NCBI RefSeq assembly: GCF_029626035.1
Contig: NZ_JARUBE010000003.1
Location: forward strand, 6,324,001-6,388,000
Direction: 5' to 3'
Source of the DNA: Micromonospora sp. WMMD980
GTDB lineage: Bacteria > Actinomycetota > Actinomycetes > Mycobacteriales > Micromonosporaceae
DNA: 64,000 bases
Shown here: one piece after another, positions 11,497-20,692 of the stretch
How positions within the stretch are numbered: position 1 is the first letter of the stretch
Layout of the letters: the number at the start of each line of letters is the position of its first letter
Position numbers and translations under genes: made by a program
Notes under the pieces: model-generated
What the model saw: only the letters and a program-made list of their open reading frames with translations
Database searches by the model: none
What the model was told of the DNA's origin: nothing

Positions 11497-12900
11497 ATGG
11501 CGTGGAGACGGGTCTGGACGGCGGGCGTGCTGGCGGTGGCGCTCGCGGCCGGCGGATGCACGGGCGAGGGCGGCGAGGGTGCGGGCGGCTTCCGGGCGGG
11601 GGCGGCGGACGCCGGTGACCCGTACGTGCCGGGGGCCGGCAACGGCGGCTACGACGTCGCGCACTACGCGTTGGACGTCCGCTACGAGCCGGCGGACGAC
11701 CGGCTCACCGGCACCGCCACGCTAACCGTCACCGCCACCCGGGCGCTGTCGCGGTTCCAGCTCGACCTGGCCGGTCTCACCGTGGACCGGGTCCGGGTCG
11801 ACGGCGAGCCGGCGACGCACCGGCACGACGGCGCGGAACTCGTCGTCACCCCGGCGCGCGGGCTGCCGGCCGGGAAACGGTTCACCGTCGAGGTGGCGTA
11901 CGGCGGGGTGCCCCGCCCGCTGCCCGTCGCCGAGCTGGGCGACGGCGGGTTCCACCACACGCCGGACGGGGCGATCGCGCTCGGCCAGCCGGAGTCGGCG
12001 AGCACCTGGTACCCGGTCAACGACCACCCGTCGGACAAGGCCACCTACGACGTGGCGGTCACCGTGCCGGACGGGCTCGCCGCGATCTCCAACGGCGTGC
12101 CCCAGGGGAGGACCAGCGCCGGCGGCCGGACCACCTGGCGCTGGTCGGAACGCTCGCCGATGGCCAGCTACCTGACCACGCTGGTGATCGGCGACTACCG
12201 GGTCACCAGCGGCACGCACGCCGGCAAGCCACTCGTCACCGCCGTCGCCGCGGCGCTGCCCGCGGACGGTCCGGCCGCCGCGTCGGTGGCCCGCACCGGC
12301 GAGGTCGCCGACTTCCTGGCCGCGCGCTTCGGGCCGTACCCGTTCGACGCGTACGGGGGCGTCGCGGTCGCCGACGACCGGATCCGGTACGCGCTGGAGA
12401 CCCAGACCCGCCCGGTCTACGGGCCCGGCTTCTTCCGGGGCGGCCGGCCGAACACCGAGGTGGTCGCGCACGAGCTGGCCCACCAGTGGTTCGGCGACAG
12501 CGTGTCGGTGGCCCGGTGGAGCGACATCTGGCTCAACGAGGGCTTCGCCACGTACGCCGAATGGCTCTGGGCCGAACACGACGGCGGGCGGAGCGTGGCG
12601 CGGACCGTCGCCGACCGCTACGCCGCCACCGACTGGTCGAAGCCGTCGGTGGACCCGGGTCGGGCCGGGATGTTCGGCGACGCGGTCTACCAGCGGGGCG
12701 CCCTCGCGGTGCACGCGCTGCGCCGGGCGCTCGGCGACGAGGCGTTCTACCGCGTCCTGCGCGGGTGGTTGGCCGAGCGCCGCGACGGCAACGCCACGAC
12801 CGCGGACTTCGTCGGCTACGCGGAGCGGGCCGCCGGCCGGCCGCTGCGCGCGCTGCTCGACGCCTGGCTGATCGGCGCGACGCCGCCGGGTCTGCCGTGA
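11497..12900 (+). CDS. M1 family zinc metallopeptidase, lipoprotein
   Basis: 467 aa. N-terminal signal peptide with lipobox (LAAGGC) predicts a lipid-anchored extracellular enzyme. The M1 zinc site is complete: H325-E-x2-H329 (VAHELAHQWF) and E348 in WLNEGFATY. It has an N-terminal beta domain but lacks the long C-terminal domain of PepN, so it is a short form. A TAGGGT -10 box ends 6 nt before the ATG, implying leaderless translation. Followed by a close paralogue at 13060. Confidence 0.9.
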   Translation: MAWRRVWTAGVLAVALAAGGCTGEGGEGAGGFRAGAADAGDPYVPGAGNGGYDVAHYALDVRYEPADDRLTGTATLTVTATRALSRFQLDLAGLTVDRVRVDGEPATHRHDGAELVVTPARGLPAGKRFTVEVAYGGVPRPLPVAELGDGGFHHTPDGAIALGQPESASTWYPVNDHPSDKATYDVAVTVPDGLAAISNGVPQGRTSAGGRTTWRWSERSPMASYLTTLVIGDYRVTSGTHAGKPLVTAVAAALPADGPAAASVARTGEVADFLAARFGPYPFDAYGGVAVADDRIRYALETQTRPVYGPGFFRGGRPNTEVVAHELAHQWFGDSVSVARWSDIWLNEGFATYAEWLWAEHDGGRSVARTVADRYAATDWSKPSVDPGRAGMFGDAVYQRGALAVHALRRALGDEAFYRVLRGWLAERRDGNATTADFVGYAERAAGRPLRALLDAWLIGATPPGLP

Positions 12901-13059
12901 CGCCGCTGTGCCCGGACCCGGCGGTCGCCGTGACACCGGGCCGGGCGGCCGGCGGTCGGGCCGGCCGTGACGCGGACGTGATCGACAGTCGGTAGGCTGC
13001 CGCGGGCGGAACGGCCCGCGGGCAGGGCCGCCGTTCGGGCCCCGGGAGGGATCGAGGCG

Positions 13060-14520
13060 ATGGCGCGGCGCGGCGGACGACGACGGCTCGGGCTGCTGGC
13101 CTGCGGGACGCTGCTGCTGGCCGGCTGCGGATCGGCCGAGCCGGACCGGAGCGCGGCGGCGCCCAGCGAACCCGGACCGACGGCGAGCCGCAGCTTCGCG
13201 CCCGGCGCGGCCGGTGCCGGCGACAGCTACTTCCCGAGCTACGGCAACGGCGGCTACGACGTCGCGAACTACACGATCAAGGTGCGCTACGACCCGGCCA
13301 CCGACAAGCTGACCGGCACCACCACGGTGCGGGCCACCGCGACCACCGACCTGTCCGCGTTCAACCTGGACCTGGCCGGGCTGACGGTCCGCGCGGTCAC
13401 CGTGGACGGCGTCGCGGCCCGGCACGCCCGCGCCGACGACGAGCTGGTCGTCACGCCGGCCACCGGCCTCACCTCGGGCAACGGCTTCGTCACCGAGATC
13501 CGGTACGACGGCAGGCCGGCGGCCCTGAGCACCGAGGCGCTGGGCGCGGGCGGTTGGCTGCACACCGCCGACGGGGCGATCGCGCTCGGCCAGCCGGAGT
13601 CGGCGAGCACCTGGTTCCCGGTCAACGACCACCCGTCGGACAAGGCCACCTACGACATCGAGGTCACCGTGCCGAAGGGACTCACCGCGGTCTCCAACGG
13701 CGTGCCGAAGGGAAAGTCGACGGCCGGCGACTGGACCACCTGGCGCTGGGCGGAGGGCTCGCCGATGGCCAGCTACCTGAGCATGGTGGCGATCGGGAAG
13801 TTCCGGGTCACCACCGCCGAGCACAAGGGACGGCCGGTCTTCAGCGCGGTCGCCGCGCAGCTACCCGAGGGCGGCGCGCCGGACCGCTCGATCGCCCGCA
13901 CCGTCGAGGTCGCCGACTACCTGGAGAGCATCTTCGGGCCCTACCCGTTCGACGCGTACGGCGGTGTGGTGGTCGCCGACGACCGGATCCGGTACGCGCT
14001 GGAGACGCAGGTCCGGCCGGTCTACGCCGCCAGCTTCTTCCGGCGGGGCGACAACACCGACGTGGTGGCGCACGAGCTGGCCCACCAGTGGTACGGCGAC
14101 AGCGTCTCGATCCAGCGCTGGCAGGACATCTGGCTCAACGAGGGGCTGGCCACGTACGCGGAGTGGCTGTGGGCCGAGCACAGCGGGTCGTCGACCGTCC
14201 AGCGTACGTTCGAGCAGACGTACGCGGCCGCGTCCGGGCTGGTCTGGCGGACGCCGCCGGGCAAGCCGGGGGTGGAGAACCTCTTCGGCAGCTCGGTCTA
14301 CGACCGGGGCGCGATGACCGTGCACGCGTTGCGGGTGGCGGTGGGCGACACCGCGTTCTTCACCATCCTGAAGACCTGGGCGGCGGAGCGGAAGAACGGC
14401 AACGCCACCACCGCCGACTTCGTGGCGCTGGCGGAGCGGGTGTCCGGGAGGAAGCTGGACAAGCTCTTCGACGCCTGGCTGTTCGGCACCGAGCGGCCCG
14501 CCCTCCCCAAAGCGAAGTAA
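13060..14520 (+). CDS. M1 family zinc metallopeptidase, lipoprotein (paralogue)
   Basis: 486 aa with lipobox LLAGC near residue 25. Zinc ligands H338, H342 and E361 (VAHELAHQWY, WLNEGLATY) are intact. It aligns throughout with the preceding gene, with identical blocks such as IALGQPESASTW and FGPYPFDAYGG, so it is a tandem duplicate. GGGAGG lies 9-14 nt before the ATG, unlike the leaderless first copy; a TAGGCT box at 12992 suggests its own promoter. The stop codon abuts a GGGGCCCC repeat. Confidence 0.9.
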   Translation: MARRGGRRRLGLLACGTLLLAGCGSAEPDRSAAAPSEPGPTASRSFAPGAAGAGDSYFPSYGNGGYDVANYTIKVRYDPATDKLTGTTTVRATATTDLSAFNLDLAGLTVRAVTVDGVAARHARADDELVVTPATGLTSGNGFVTEIRYDGRPAALSTEALGAGGWLHTADGAIALGQPESASTWFPVNDHPSDKATYDIEVTVPKGLTAVSNGVPKGKSTAGDWTTWRWAEGSPMASYLSMVAIGKFRVTTAEHKGRPVFSAVAAQLPEGGAPDRSIARTVEVADYLESIFGPYPFDAYGGVVVADDRIRYALETQVRPVYAASFFRRGDNTDVVAHELAHQWYGDSVSIQRWQDIWLNEGLATYAEWLWAEHSGSSTVQRTFEQTYAAASGLVWRTPPGKPGVENLFGSSVYDRGAMTVHALRVAVGDTAFFTILKTWAAERKNGNATTADFVALAERVSGRKLDKLFDAWLFGTERPALPKAK

Positions 14521-14574
14521 GGCGGGGCCCCTTGTTAACGCATTCTGCATAACAGGGGGCCCCTGCTAACACCT
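14521..14574. repeat. GGGGCCCC palindromic repeat, copy 2
   Basis: Fills the whole gap between two convergent stop codons. GGGGCCCCTTGTTA and TAACAGGGGGCCCC form the stem; the distal TTAACACC motif of copies 3 and 4 is nearly conserved (CTAACACC). Probably a bidirectional terminator. Confidence 0.85.
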
Positions 14575-15674
14575 CAGGTCTTGACACGCAGGGAAGGGTG
14601 GGCGGCCAGGTAGGCGTCGACCTTGCCACCGCGCAACGCGGCGAGGAAGTCGCGGCCCGCCTGCTGGAGTTGCTCGCCGCGGTAGGACCCGCCGCTGCCC
14701 ACCCCGGTGCCGGGCAGCCCGACCAGGGTGATCCGGTCCGCCGGCATACCGCCCAGGGCGTACGCGAAGTCGATCAGCTTTCGGCCGCCGCCGACGTACA
14801 CCAGGGTCTTGCCGAGCGCGGCGACCACCTGCTCGACCCGCTGCGGGTCGCGGGGCGTGCCCTGGCCGAGGAGCTTGCCGGCCAGCGCGCGGATGAGCTG
14901 CTGCTGGTGCCGCTGCCGGGTGTAGTCGCCGCCGGCGGTGTAGCGCTGCCGGGCGTAGTCGAGCGCCTGCCAGCCGACCAGGTGCCGGTCGCCCTTCTGG
15001 TAGACCATCTGCGGCCCGGTGTAGCCGCCGCCGCCCAGCGGTCGCATCTTTCCGTCCGGCCGGCGGTGCCGGGAGGAAACCTTCTGGTCGACGTAGAGGT
15101 CGACGCCGCCGAGCGTGTCCACCAGCTTGTCGAAGCCGCCGAAGGTGATCACCGCGCCGGCGTCGATGCGCAGCCCGGTGTAGCGGGAGACGGTGGCGCG
15201 CAGCAGCTCGTACCCCTGGGCGGTGCTGGGGTGGGCCTTGTCGCCCGGCACCCGGCTGCCGTAGCTCATCGCGTGGGTGAGCTTCGTCTTCCCGCCCGGG
15301 TAGTGGGCCTTGGGGAAGGCCGGGATGTCGACCACCAGGTCGCGGGGGAGCGAGAACAGGTACGCGCGGTCCAGCCCGGCGGGCACGTGCAGCACCAGCA
15401 CGGCGTCGGCGTGCGGCTCCCAGCCGGGGATGCTGACCCGGGTGTCGACGCCGACGAGCATCAGGTTGAGCGGGCCGGTCAGGTCGGCGCCGGGCGGCGG
15501 GGTGGGGCTGGCGCTGGTCGGCGCCGGGGTGGGCGAGCCGGGTGACGAGGTGGCCGGCGCGGCGGCCCGGGTCGGCGCGTGGTTGCCGACCAGCCGGGTG
15601 GTCACCACCGTGCCGCCGGCGAACAGCAGTGCCGCCATGAGGGCGGCCAGGCCGAGCAGGCGTCGTCTCGTCAC
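14574..15674 (-). CDS. LytR-CpsA-Psr family envelope protein
   Basis: 366 aa. LCP proteins transfer undecaprenyl-linked glycopolymers onto peptidoglycan. A short basic N-terminus and one transmembrane helix (LLGLAALMAALLFAGG), then a Pro/Ser/Thr linker, lead to the LCP domain: LMLVGVDTR, DAVLVLHV, SLPRDLVVDIP, FDKLVDTLGGVDLYV, DYARQRYTAGGDYTRQRHQQ. The conserved Arg and Asp residues that bind polyprenyl phosphate are present. The GTG at 15674 has GGAGAGG upstream; the in-frame N-terminal extension to 15809 is unlikely. Divergent from the GMC oxidoreductase. Confidence 0.9.
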   Translation of the reverse strand: MTRRRLLGLAALMAALLFAGGTVVTTRLVGNHAPTRAAAPATSSPGSPTPAPTSASPTPPPGADLTGPLNLMLVGVDTRVSIPGWEPHADAVLVLHVPAGLDRAYLFSLPRDLVVDIPAFPKAHYPGGKTKLTHAMSYGSRVPGDKAHPSTAQGYELLRATVSRYTGLRIDAGAVITFGGFDKLVDTLGGVDLYVDQKVSSRHRRPDGKMRPLGGGGYTGPQMVYQKGDRHLVGWQALDYARQRYTAGGDYTRQRHQQQLIRALAGKLLGQGTPRDPQRVEQVVAALGKTLVYVGGGRKLIDFAYALGGMPADRITLVGLPGTGVGSGGSYRGEQLQQAGRDFLAALRGGKVDAYLAAHPSLRVKT

Positions 15675-15807
15675 GCGTTCTTTCCTCTCCCCGTGGTGCT
15701 CGACGCGTCCGGGCACCCCGAAGGTTGCACCGGTGGCCGGAGCGCTCTGCATGATCTGCGAAAAACCCGTGCTGGCGCCATAGCTACTCGTCGGTAATGA
15801 TGCGTTC

Positions 15808-17490
15808 ATGCGCTATGACGTGGTCGTCATCGGTTCGGGCTTCGGCGGCAGCGTCACCGCGCTCCGGCTGGCCGAGAAGGGCTACTCGGTGGGCGTCCTG
15901 GAGGCCGGCCGACGCTTCGCCGACGAGGAGTTCCCGAAGACGTCCTGGCAGGCGCGGCGCTTCCTCTGGGCGCCGAAGCTCGGCTGCTTCGGGCTGCAAC
16001 GGATCACCCTGCTCCGCTCCGCCGACCGGAAGGCCGGCGGCGGGGTGATGGTGCTCTCCGGCGCCGGGGTCGGCGGCGGGTCGCTGGTCTACGCCAACAC
16101 GCTCTACGAGCCGCTCGACGCGTTCTACGCCGACCCGCAGTGGCGGGACATCACCGACTGGCGCGACGAGTTGGCCCGCCACTACGACCAGGCGAAGCGG
16201 ATGCTCGGCGTCACCACGTACCCGATCGACACCGGCGCGGACCGGGCCATGCGGGCGGTGGCCGAGCGGATGGGGGTGGCCCACACGTTCCACCCGACGC
16301 CGGTCGGCGTGCACATCGGACGGCCGGGCCAGCGCGTGGCGGACCCGTACTTCGGCGGCGTCGGGCCCGACCGCACCGGGTGCAGCCACTGCGGCTCGTG
16401 CATGACCGGCTGCCGGCACGGCGCGAAGAACACGCTGGTGAAGAACTACCTCTGGCTGGCCGAGCGGCTCGGCGCGCAGGTGCACCCGCTGACCACGGTG
16501 ACCGCCGTGCGGCCGGAGGAGGCCGGCGGCTACGCGGTGCACACCGGGCGCACCGGCGCGTGGCTGCGCAAGCGCCGCGCGGTGATCCACGCCGACCAGG
16601 TGGTCTTCGCGGCCGGCGCGCTGGGCACCCAGCGGCTGCTGCACGAGATGAAGGCGACCGGCGCGCTGCCGGCGCTCTCACCCCGGCTGGGCGAGCTGAC
16701 CCGGACCAACTCGGAGGCGATCCTCGGTGCCTCGGTGGGATCCGGGGCGGCCCGGCGGCGCGGCCTGGACTTCTCCGCGGGGGTGGCGATCACCAGCTCG
16801 TTCCACCCCGACCCGCAGACCCACATCGAGCCGGTCCGCTACGGCAAGGGCTCCAACGCGATGGGCCTGCTCCAGTCGCTGCTCGTCGACGGCGGGCCGC
16901 ACCGCGTCCGGCGGTGGCTGGGCAGCATCGTCCGGCAACCGGGGCTGGCCGCCCGGATGCTGTCCGTGCGCGGCTGGTCCGAGCGCACCGTCATCGCGCT
17001 CGTCATGCAGTCGGTCGACAACTCGCTCACCACCCGCTGGCGGGGCCGCCGGCTGGTCTCCGGCCCCGGCCACGGTGCGCCCAACCCGACCTGGATCCCG
17101 GCCGGCAACGAGGCGGTCCGGATGCTCGCCGAGGAGATCGACGGCACCCCGGGCGGCGCGGTGACCGAGCCGTTCAACATCCCGATGACGGCGCACATCC
17201 TCGGCGGGGCGGTGATCGGCGCCACCCCGGCCGACGGCGTGGTCGACCCCTGGCACCGGGTGTACGGCCATCCGGGGCTGCACGTGGTGGACGGCGCGGC
17301 GGTCTCGGCGAACCTGGGCGTCAACCCGTCGCTGACGATCACCGCGCAGGCCGAGCGGGCGATGTCGTTCTGGCCCAACAAGGGCGACGCGGACCCGCGC
17401 CCGACGCCCGGCTCCGCGTACACCCGGGTCGCCCCCGTCCCCCCGCGCACGCCGGCGGTGCCGGCGCACGCTCCCGCCGCGCTGAGGTGA
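15808..17490 (+). CDS. choD: GMC family FAD oxidoreductase, ChoD-like
   Basis: 560 aa. The N-terminal FAD-binding Rossmann motif is VVVIGSGFGGSVTALRLAE, and the C-terminal GMC region has HILGGAVIGA and SANLGVNPSLTITAQAER. It resembles M. tuberculosis ChoD (Rv3409c), annotated as a cholesterol oxidase, and lies in the same guaB-guaB3-choD-guaA neighbourhood. It lacks an export signal, and sterol oxidation is not established. Cys192, 195, 198 and 202 form CSHCGSCMTGC, a ferredoxin-like CX2CX2CX3C set followed by RHGAKNTLVKNYL. ATG start; TAATGA 7 nt upstream hints at a leaderless mRNA. Its stop touches repeat copy 3. Confidence 0.85.
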   Translation: MRYDVVVIGSGFGGSVTALRLAEKGYSVGVLEAGRRFADEEFPKTSWQARRFLWAPKLGCFGLQRITLLRSADRKAGGGVMVLSGAGVGGGSLVYANTLYEPLDAFYADPQWRDITDWRDELARHYDQAKRMLGVTTYPIDTGADRAMRAVAERMGVAHTFHPTPVGVHIGRPGQRVADPYFGGVGPDRTGCSHCGSCMTGCRHGAKNTLVKNYLWLAERLGAQVHPLTTVTAVRPEEAGGYAVHTGRTGAWLRKRRAVIHADQVVFAAGALGTQRLLHEMKATGALPALSPRLGELTRTNSEAILGASVGSGAARRRGLDFSAGVAITSSFHPDPQTHIEPVRYGKGSNAMGLLQSLLVDGGPHRVRRWLGSIVRQPGLAARMLSVRGWSERTVIALVMQSVDNSLTTRWRGRRLVSGPGHGAPNPTWIPAGNEAVRMLAEEIDGTPGGAVTEPFNIPMTAHILGGAVIGATPADGVVDPWHRVYGHPGLHVVDGAAVSANLGVNPSLTITAQAERAMSFWPNKGDADPRPTPGSAYTRVAPVPPRTPAVPAHAPAALR

Positions 17491-17543
17491 AAGGCGGGGC
17501 CCCTGTTAACGCCTCCGGTAGAGGCGGGGCCCCTTCTTAACAC
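17490..17543. repeat. GGGGCCCC palindromic repeat, copy 3
   Basis: Begins at the choD stop codon: GGCGGGGCCCC, then GTTAACGCCTCCGGTAGAGG, then GGGGCCCCTTCTTAACACC. This is the best-preserved copy and is likely to end choD transcription upstream of guaA. Confidence 0.85.
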
Positions 17544-17608
17544 CTGGCGAGCGACGCGCCGCCGGGGCGCGTCCGCGTGGCCGGTGACTGTCGGTAGGCT
17601 TTGCGCAC

Positions 17609-19165
17609 ATGAGCACGCCTCGCCCCGTCCTCGTGGTGGACTTCGGAGCCCAGTACGCCCAGCTCATCGCGCGCCGCGTCCGCGAGGCGAAGGTCTACTC
17701 GGAGATCGTCCCGCACTCCATGCCGGTGTCCGAGATGCTGGCGAAGAACCCGGCCGCGATCATCCTGTCCGGCGGCCCGGCCAGCGTCTACGCGCCGGAG
17801 GCGCCGCAGATCGACGCCGGGGTGTTCGACGCCGACGTGCCGGTCTTCGGCATCTGCTACGGCTTCCAGGCGATGGCCCAGGCGCTCGGCGGCACCGTGT
17901 CCCGCACCGGCAACCGCGAGTACGGCGGCACCCCGCTGCGCCCGCGCCTGACCGAGCCCGGCGTGCTGCTCCGCGACCTGCCGGCCGACCTGCCGGTCTG
18001 GATGAGCCACGGCGACTGCGTGACCGAGGCGCCGGCCGGCTTCACGGTGACCGCCGAGTCGGCGGGCGCCCCGGTGGCCGCGTTCGAGGACCTGGCCGGT
18101 CGCCGGGCCGGTGTGCAGTTCCACCCCGAGGTGGGGCACACCGCGCACGGGCAGGAGATGCTGACCCGCTTCCTCTACGACATCGCCGGCGTCGCGCCGA
18201 CCTGGACGCCCGAGAACATCATCGACGAGCAGGTCGCCCGGATCCGCGAGCAGATCGGTGACAAGGAGGTCATCTGCGGGCTCTCCGGCGGCGTCGACTC
18301 GGCGGTCGCGGCCGCGCTCGTGCACCGGGCGGTGGGCGACCAGCTCACCTGCGTCTTCGTCGACCACGGGCTGCTGCGCGCCGGCGAGGCCGAGCAGGTC
18401 GAGAAGGACTACGTGGCGGCGACCGGCATCAGGCTCAAGGTGGTCGACGCCCGGGAGCGGTTCCTCGGCGCGCTCGCCGGGGTGACCGATCCGGAACAGA
18501 AGCGCAAGATCATCGGTCGGGAGTTCATCCGCGTCTTCGAGGCCGCCGCCCGGGAGGTCGCCGCCCACGGCGACGTCGAGTTCCTGGTGCAGGGCACCCT
18601 CTACCCGGACGTGGTGGAGTCCGGCGGCGGCACCGGCACCGCCAACATCAAGAGCCATCACAACGTCGGCGGCCTGCCCGAGGACCTGAAGTTCTCGCTG
18701 GTCGAGCCGCTGCGCACGCTGTTCAAGGACGAGGTCCGCACGATCGGCCTGGAGCTGGGCCTGCCCGAGGCGATGGTGTGGCGGCACCCGTTCCCCGGCC
18801 CCGGCCTGGCCATCCGGATCATCGGCGCGGTCGACGAGGAGCGCCTCGCCGTGCTCCGCAAGGCCGACCTGATCGCCCGGGAGGAGCTGACCGCTGCCGG
18901 CCTGGACCGGGGTGTCTGGCAGTTCCCGGTGGTGCTGCTGGCCGACGTGCGCAGCGTGGGTGTGCAGGGCGACGGGCGCACCTACGGGCACCCGGTGGTG
19001 CTGCGCCCGGTCTCCAGCGAGGACGCGATGACCGCCGACTGGTCCCGGTTGCCCTACGAGGTGGTGGCCCGGATCTCCACCCGGATCACCAACGAGGTCG
19101 CCGAGGTCAACCGCGTGGTCCTGGACGTGACCAGCAAGCCGCCGGGCACCATCGAGTGGGAGTGA
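17609..19165 (+). CDS. guaA: GMP synthase (glutamine-hydrolysing)
   Basis: 518 aa, two-domain enzyme converting XMP to GMP. The N-terminal class I glutamine amidotransferase has the nucleophile Cys83 in FGICYGFQ and the FHPEVGHT motif. The ATP-pyrophosphatase domain has the P-loop [13 protein letters not shown], and the C-terminal dimerisation domain has [13 protein letters not shown] and PPGTIEWE at the end. TAGGCT (17595-17600) lies 8 nt before the ATG with no ribosome site, so translation is probably leaderless. Functions with guaB (8684). Confidence 0.97.
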   Translation: MSTPRPVLVVDFGAQYAQLIARRVREAKVYSEIVPHSMPVSEMLAKNPAAIILSGGPASVYAPEAPQIDAGVFDADVPVFGICYGFQAMAQALGGTVSRTGNREYGGTPLRPRLTEPGVLLRDLPADLPVWMSHGDCVTEAPAGFTVTAESAGAPVAAFEDLAGRRAGVQFHPEVGHTAHGQEMLTRFLYDIAGVAPTWTPENIIDEQVARIREQIGDKEVICGLSGGVDSAVAAALVHRAVGDQLTCVFVDHGLLRAGEAEQVEKDYVAATGIRLKVVDARERFLGALAGVTDPEQKRKIIGREFIRVFEAAAREVAAHGDVEFLVQGTLYPDVVESGGGTGTANIKSHHNVGGLPEDLKFSLVEPLRTLFKDEVRTIGLELGLPEAMVWRHPFPGPGLAIRIIGAVDEERLAVLRKADLIAREELTAAGLDRGVWQFPVVLLADVRSVGVQGDGRTYGHPVVLRPVSSEDAMTADWSRLPYEVVARISTRITNEVAEVNRVVLDVTSKPPGTIEWE

Positions 19166-19172
19166 CGCCGGG

Positions 19173-19490
19173 TCAGGCGGCGGGCGGCGGCCCGGCCTGC
19201 GGCCCCGGGCCGGCCGGGGGGACCGGCGTCCAGCCGGGCGCGGTGCCCGGCGGATGCGGCCAGGCGGGCGCGCCGGCCGGCTCCTCCGGCATCAGGAACC
19301 ACATGATCGGGTACGCGAGCGCGGCGAGCCCGCCGGTGAGCACGGTGGCGGTGGCGAAGACCACCCGGACGAGGGTGGGGTCGAGCGCGAAGTAGCGGCC
19401 GAGCCCGCTGGCCACCCCGGCGATCATGCGGTCGCTGACCGGGCGGCGGAGCTGCTTGTACGGGGCCTGCGAGGGGTTCGTGGAGGTCAT
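19173..19490 (-). CDS. small PspC domain membrane protein
   Basis: 105 aa. The PspC domain occupies about residues 14-70 (LRRPVSDRMIAGVASGLGRYF, followed by LDPTLVRVVF and a hydrophobic segment ending YPIMWFLMPEE). A Pro/Gly-rich cytoplasmic or extracellular tail follows. PspC proteins sense or buffer envelope stress. Convergent with guaA (7 bp apart). Two larger proteins with the same domain lie at 24920-28228. Confidence 0.85.
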   Translation of the reverse strand: MTSTNPSQAPYKQLRRPVSDRMIAGVASGLGRYFALDPTLVRVVFATATVLTGGLAALAYPIMWFLMPEEPAGAPAWPHPPGTAPGWTPVPPAGPGPQAGPPPAA

Positions 19491-19634
19491 GTCTCCACGG
19501 TCCCGCGCCGGCCGGCGGGTGACCTCGGTGACCGCCCGGAGGCTTAGCCTGACCCGCCCCTGAGACGCCAGCGAAGAGTCAGGAATCTGACTCTTTTCGA
19601 TGGAGGTAACCCGGTCCGGGGAGAATTTGCTTCC

Positions 19635-20582
19635 GTGACCACCTCGCTGGAGCCGCTGCGCAGGATCGCGGCATACGCAGTTTGTGCTGATTCAAACGGC
19701 CGAGTGTTGCTGGTCCGCGCATCGGAGCGCTCCGGCACCCCCGGCACCTGGTCCCTCCCCGGAGGGGCGGTCGACCACGGTGAGGACCCCAAGCACACCG
19801 TCGTCCGGGAGACCGCGGCCGAGACCGGGCTCTCGGTCGCCGTCGCCGGCCTGCAGGATGTGCTCGCCGACATGCGGGCGCTGCCCGAGCGGCGCATCAC
19901 GATCCACACCGACCGCCTGCTCTACACCGTCTCGGTGCGCGGCGGGACGCTCACCGAGCGGGTCGACCGCCCCACCGACCTGGCTCGCTGGTTCACCATC
20001 GACGAGGCCCGGGAGCTGCCGCTGCGGTCGTTCACCGCGCGCGCCCTGGGGCTGCCCACCTCCAGCGCCGACGTCGTGCCGGAGGAGGTCCCCGAGTTCC
20101 CGTCGTTCTACGCCGTCCCCGGCCCGGACGGGCTGCACCGGGCGCAGCGCTTCGCCGCGTACGCGGTGGTGACCGACCCGGAGGAGCGGGTGCTGCTGAC
20201 CCGGGTCTCCGACGGCTACCCCGGCGCCGGCTGCTGGCATCTGCCCGGTGGCGGCACCGACTACGGCGAGCAGCCGGCCGCCGCGCTGATCCGGGAGCTG
20301 GTGGAGGAGACCGGGCAGACCGGCCGCCTGGTCGAGCTGCTCGGGGTGGCCAGCCACCGCGACGCCGCCTCGCTGGGCCCGGAGGGCTACCCGATCGACT
20401 GGCACGGCGTGCGCGCCTTCTACCGGGTGGTGGTCGACCAGCCGGCCCCGCCCACCGTGGCCGACGTCGGCGGCTCCACCTGCGAGGCCCGCTGGTTCCG
20501 CCGCGAGGAACTCGGCGCCCTCCCCACCGACCGCCTCACCGAGGTGACCGCCGAGGCGGTCCAGGCCGCCCACCTCCTCTGA
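19635..20582 (+). CDS. tandem NUDIX domain protein, first domain degenerate
   Basis: 315 aa with two NUDIX hydrolase folds. The second (about 170-315) has a full box, GGGTDYGEQPAAALIRELVE followed by ETG. In the first (about 8-145) the catalytic REXXEE segment reads RETAAETG, so the first of the two essential Glu residues is Ala and this domain is probably inactive or structural. Likely substrate is a nucleoside diphosphate derivative or mutagenic nucleotide; unknown. GTG start without a clear Shine-Dalgarno sequence. Paralogue follows at 20693. Confidence 0.82.
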   Translation: MTTSLEPLRRIAAYAVCADSNGRVLLVRASERSGTPGTWSLPGGAVDHGEDPKHTVVRETAAETGLSVAVAGLQDVLADMRALPERRITIHTDRLLYTVSVRGGTLTERVDRPTDLARWFTIDEARELPLRSFTARALGLPTSSADVVPEEVPEFPSFYAVPGPDGLHRAQRFAAYAVVTDPEERVLLTRVSDGYPGAGCWHLPGGGTDYGEQPAAALIRELVEETGQTGRLVELLGVASHRDAASLGPEGYPIDWHGVRAFYRVVVDQPAPPTVADVGGSTCEARWFRREELGALPTDRLTEVTAEAVQAAHLL

Positions 20583-20604
20583 CTCCCACCCCCACCCCCC
20601 GGTC

Positions 20605-20667
20605 CGTCGATCATGAGGTTGACGGGACGAAATGTCCGTCCCGGTGCCGCTAACCTCATGATCGACG
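20605..20667. repeat. 63-bp inverted repeat between NUDIX genes
   Basis: CGTCGATCATGAGGTT (20605-20620) and AACCTCATGATCGACG (20652-20667) are a perfect 16-bp inverted pair. Inside, GACGGGAC and GTCCGTC can pair too. It has the look of a miniature mobile or REP-type element; the hairpin may separate the two genes' transcripts. Confidence 0.8.
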
Positions 20668-20692
20668 CAGGAGCGGGTGAGGGAGGCACGGG

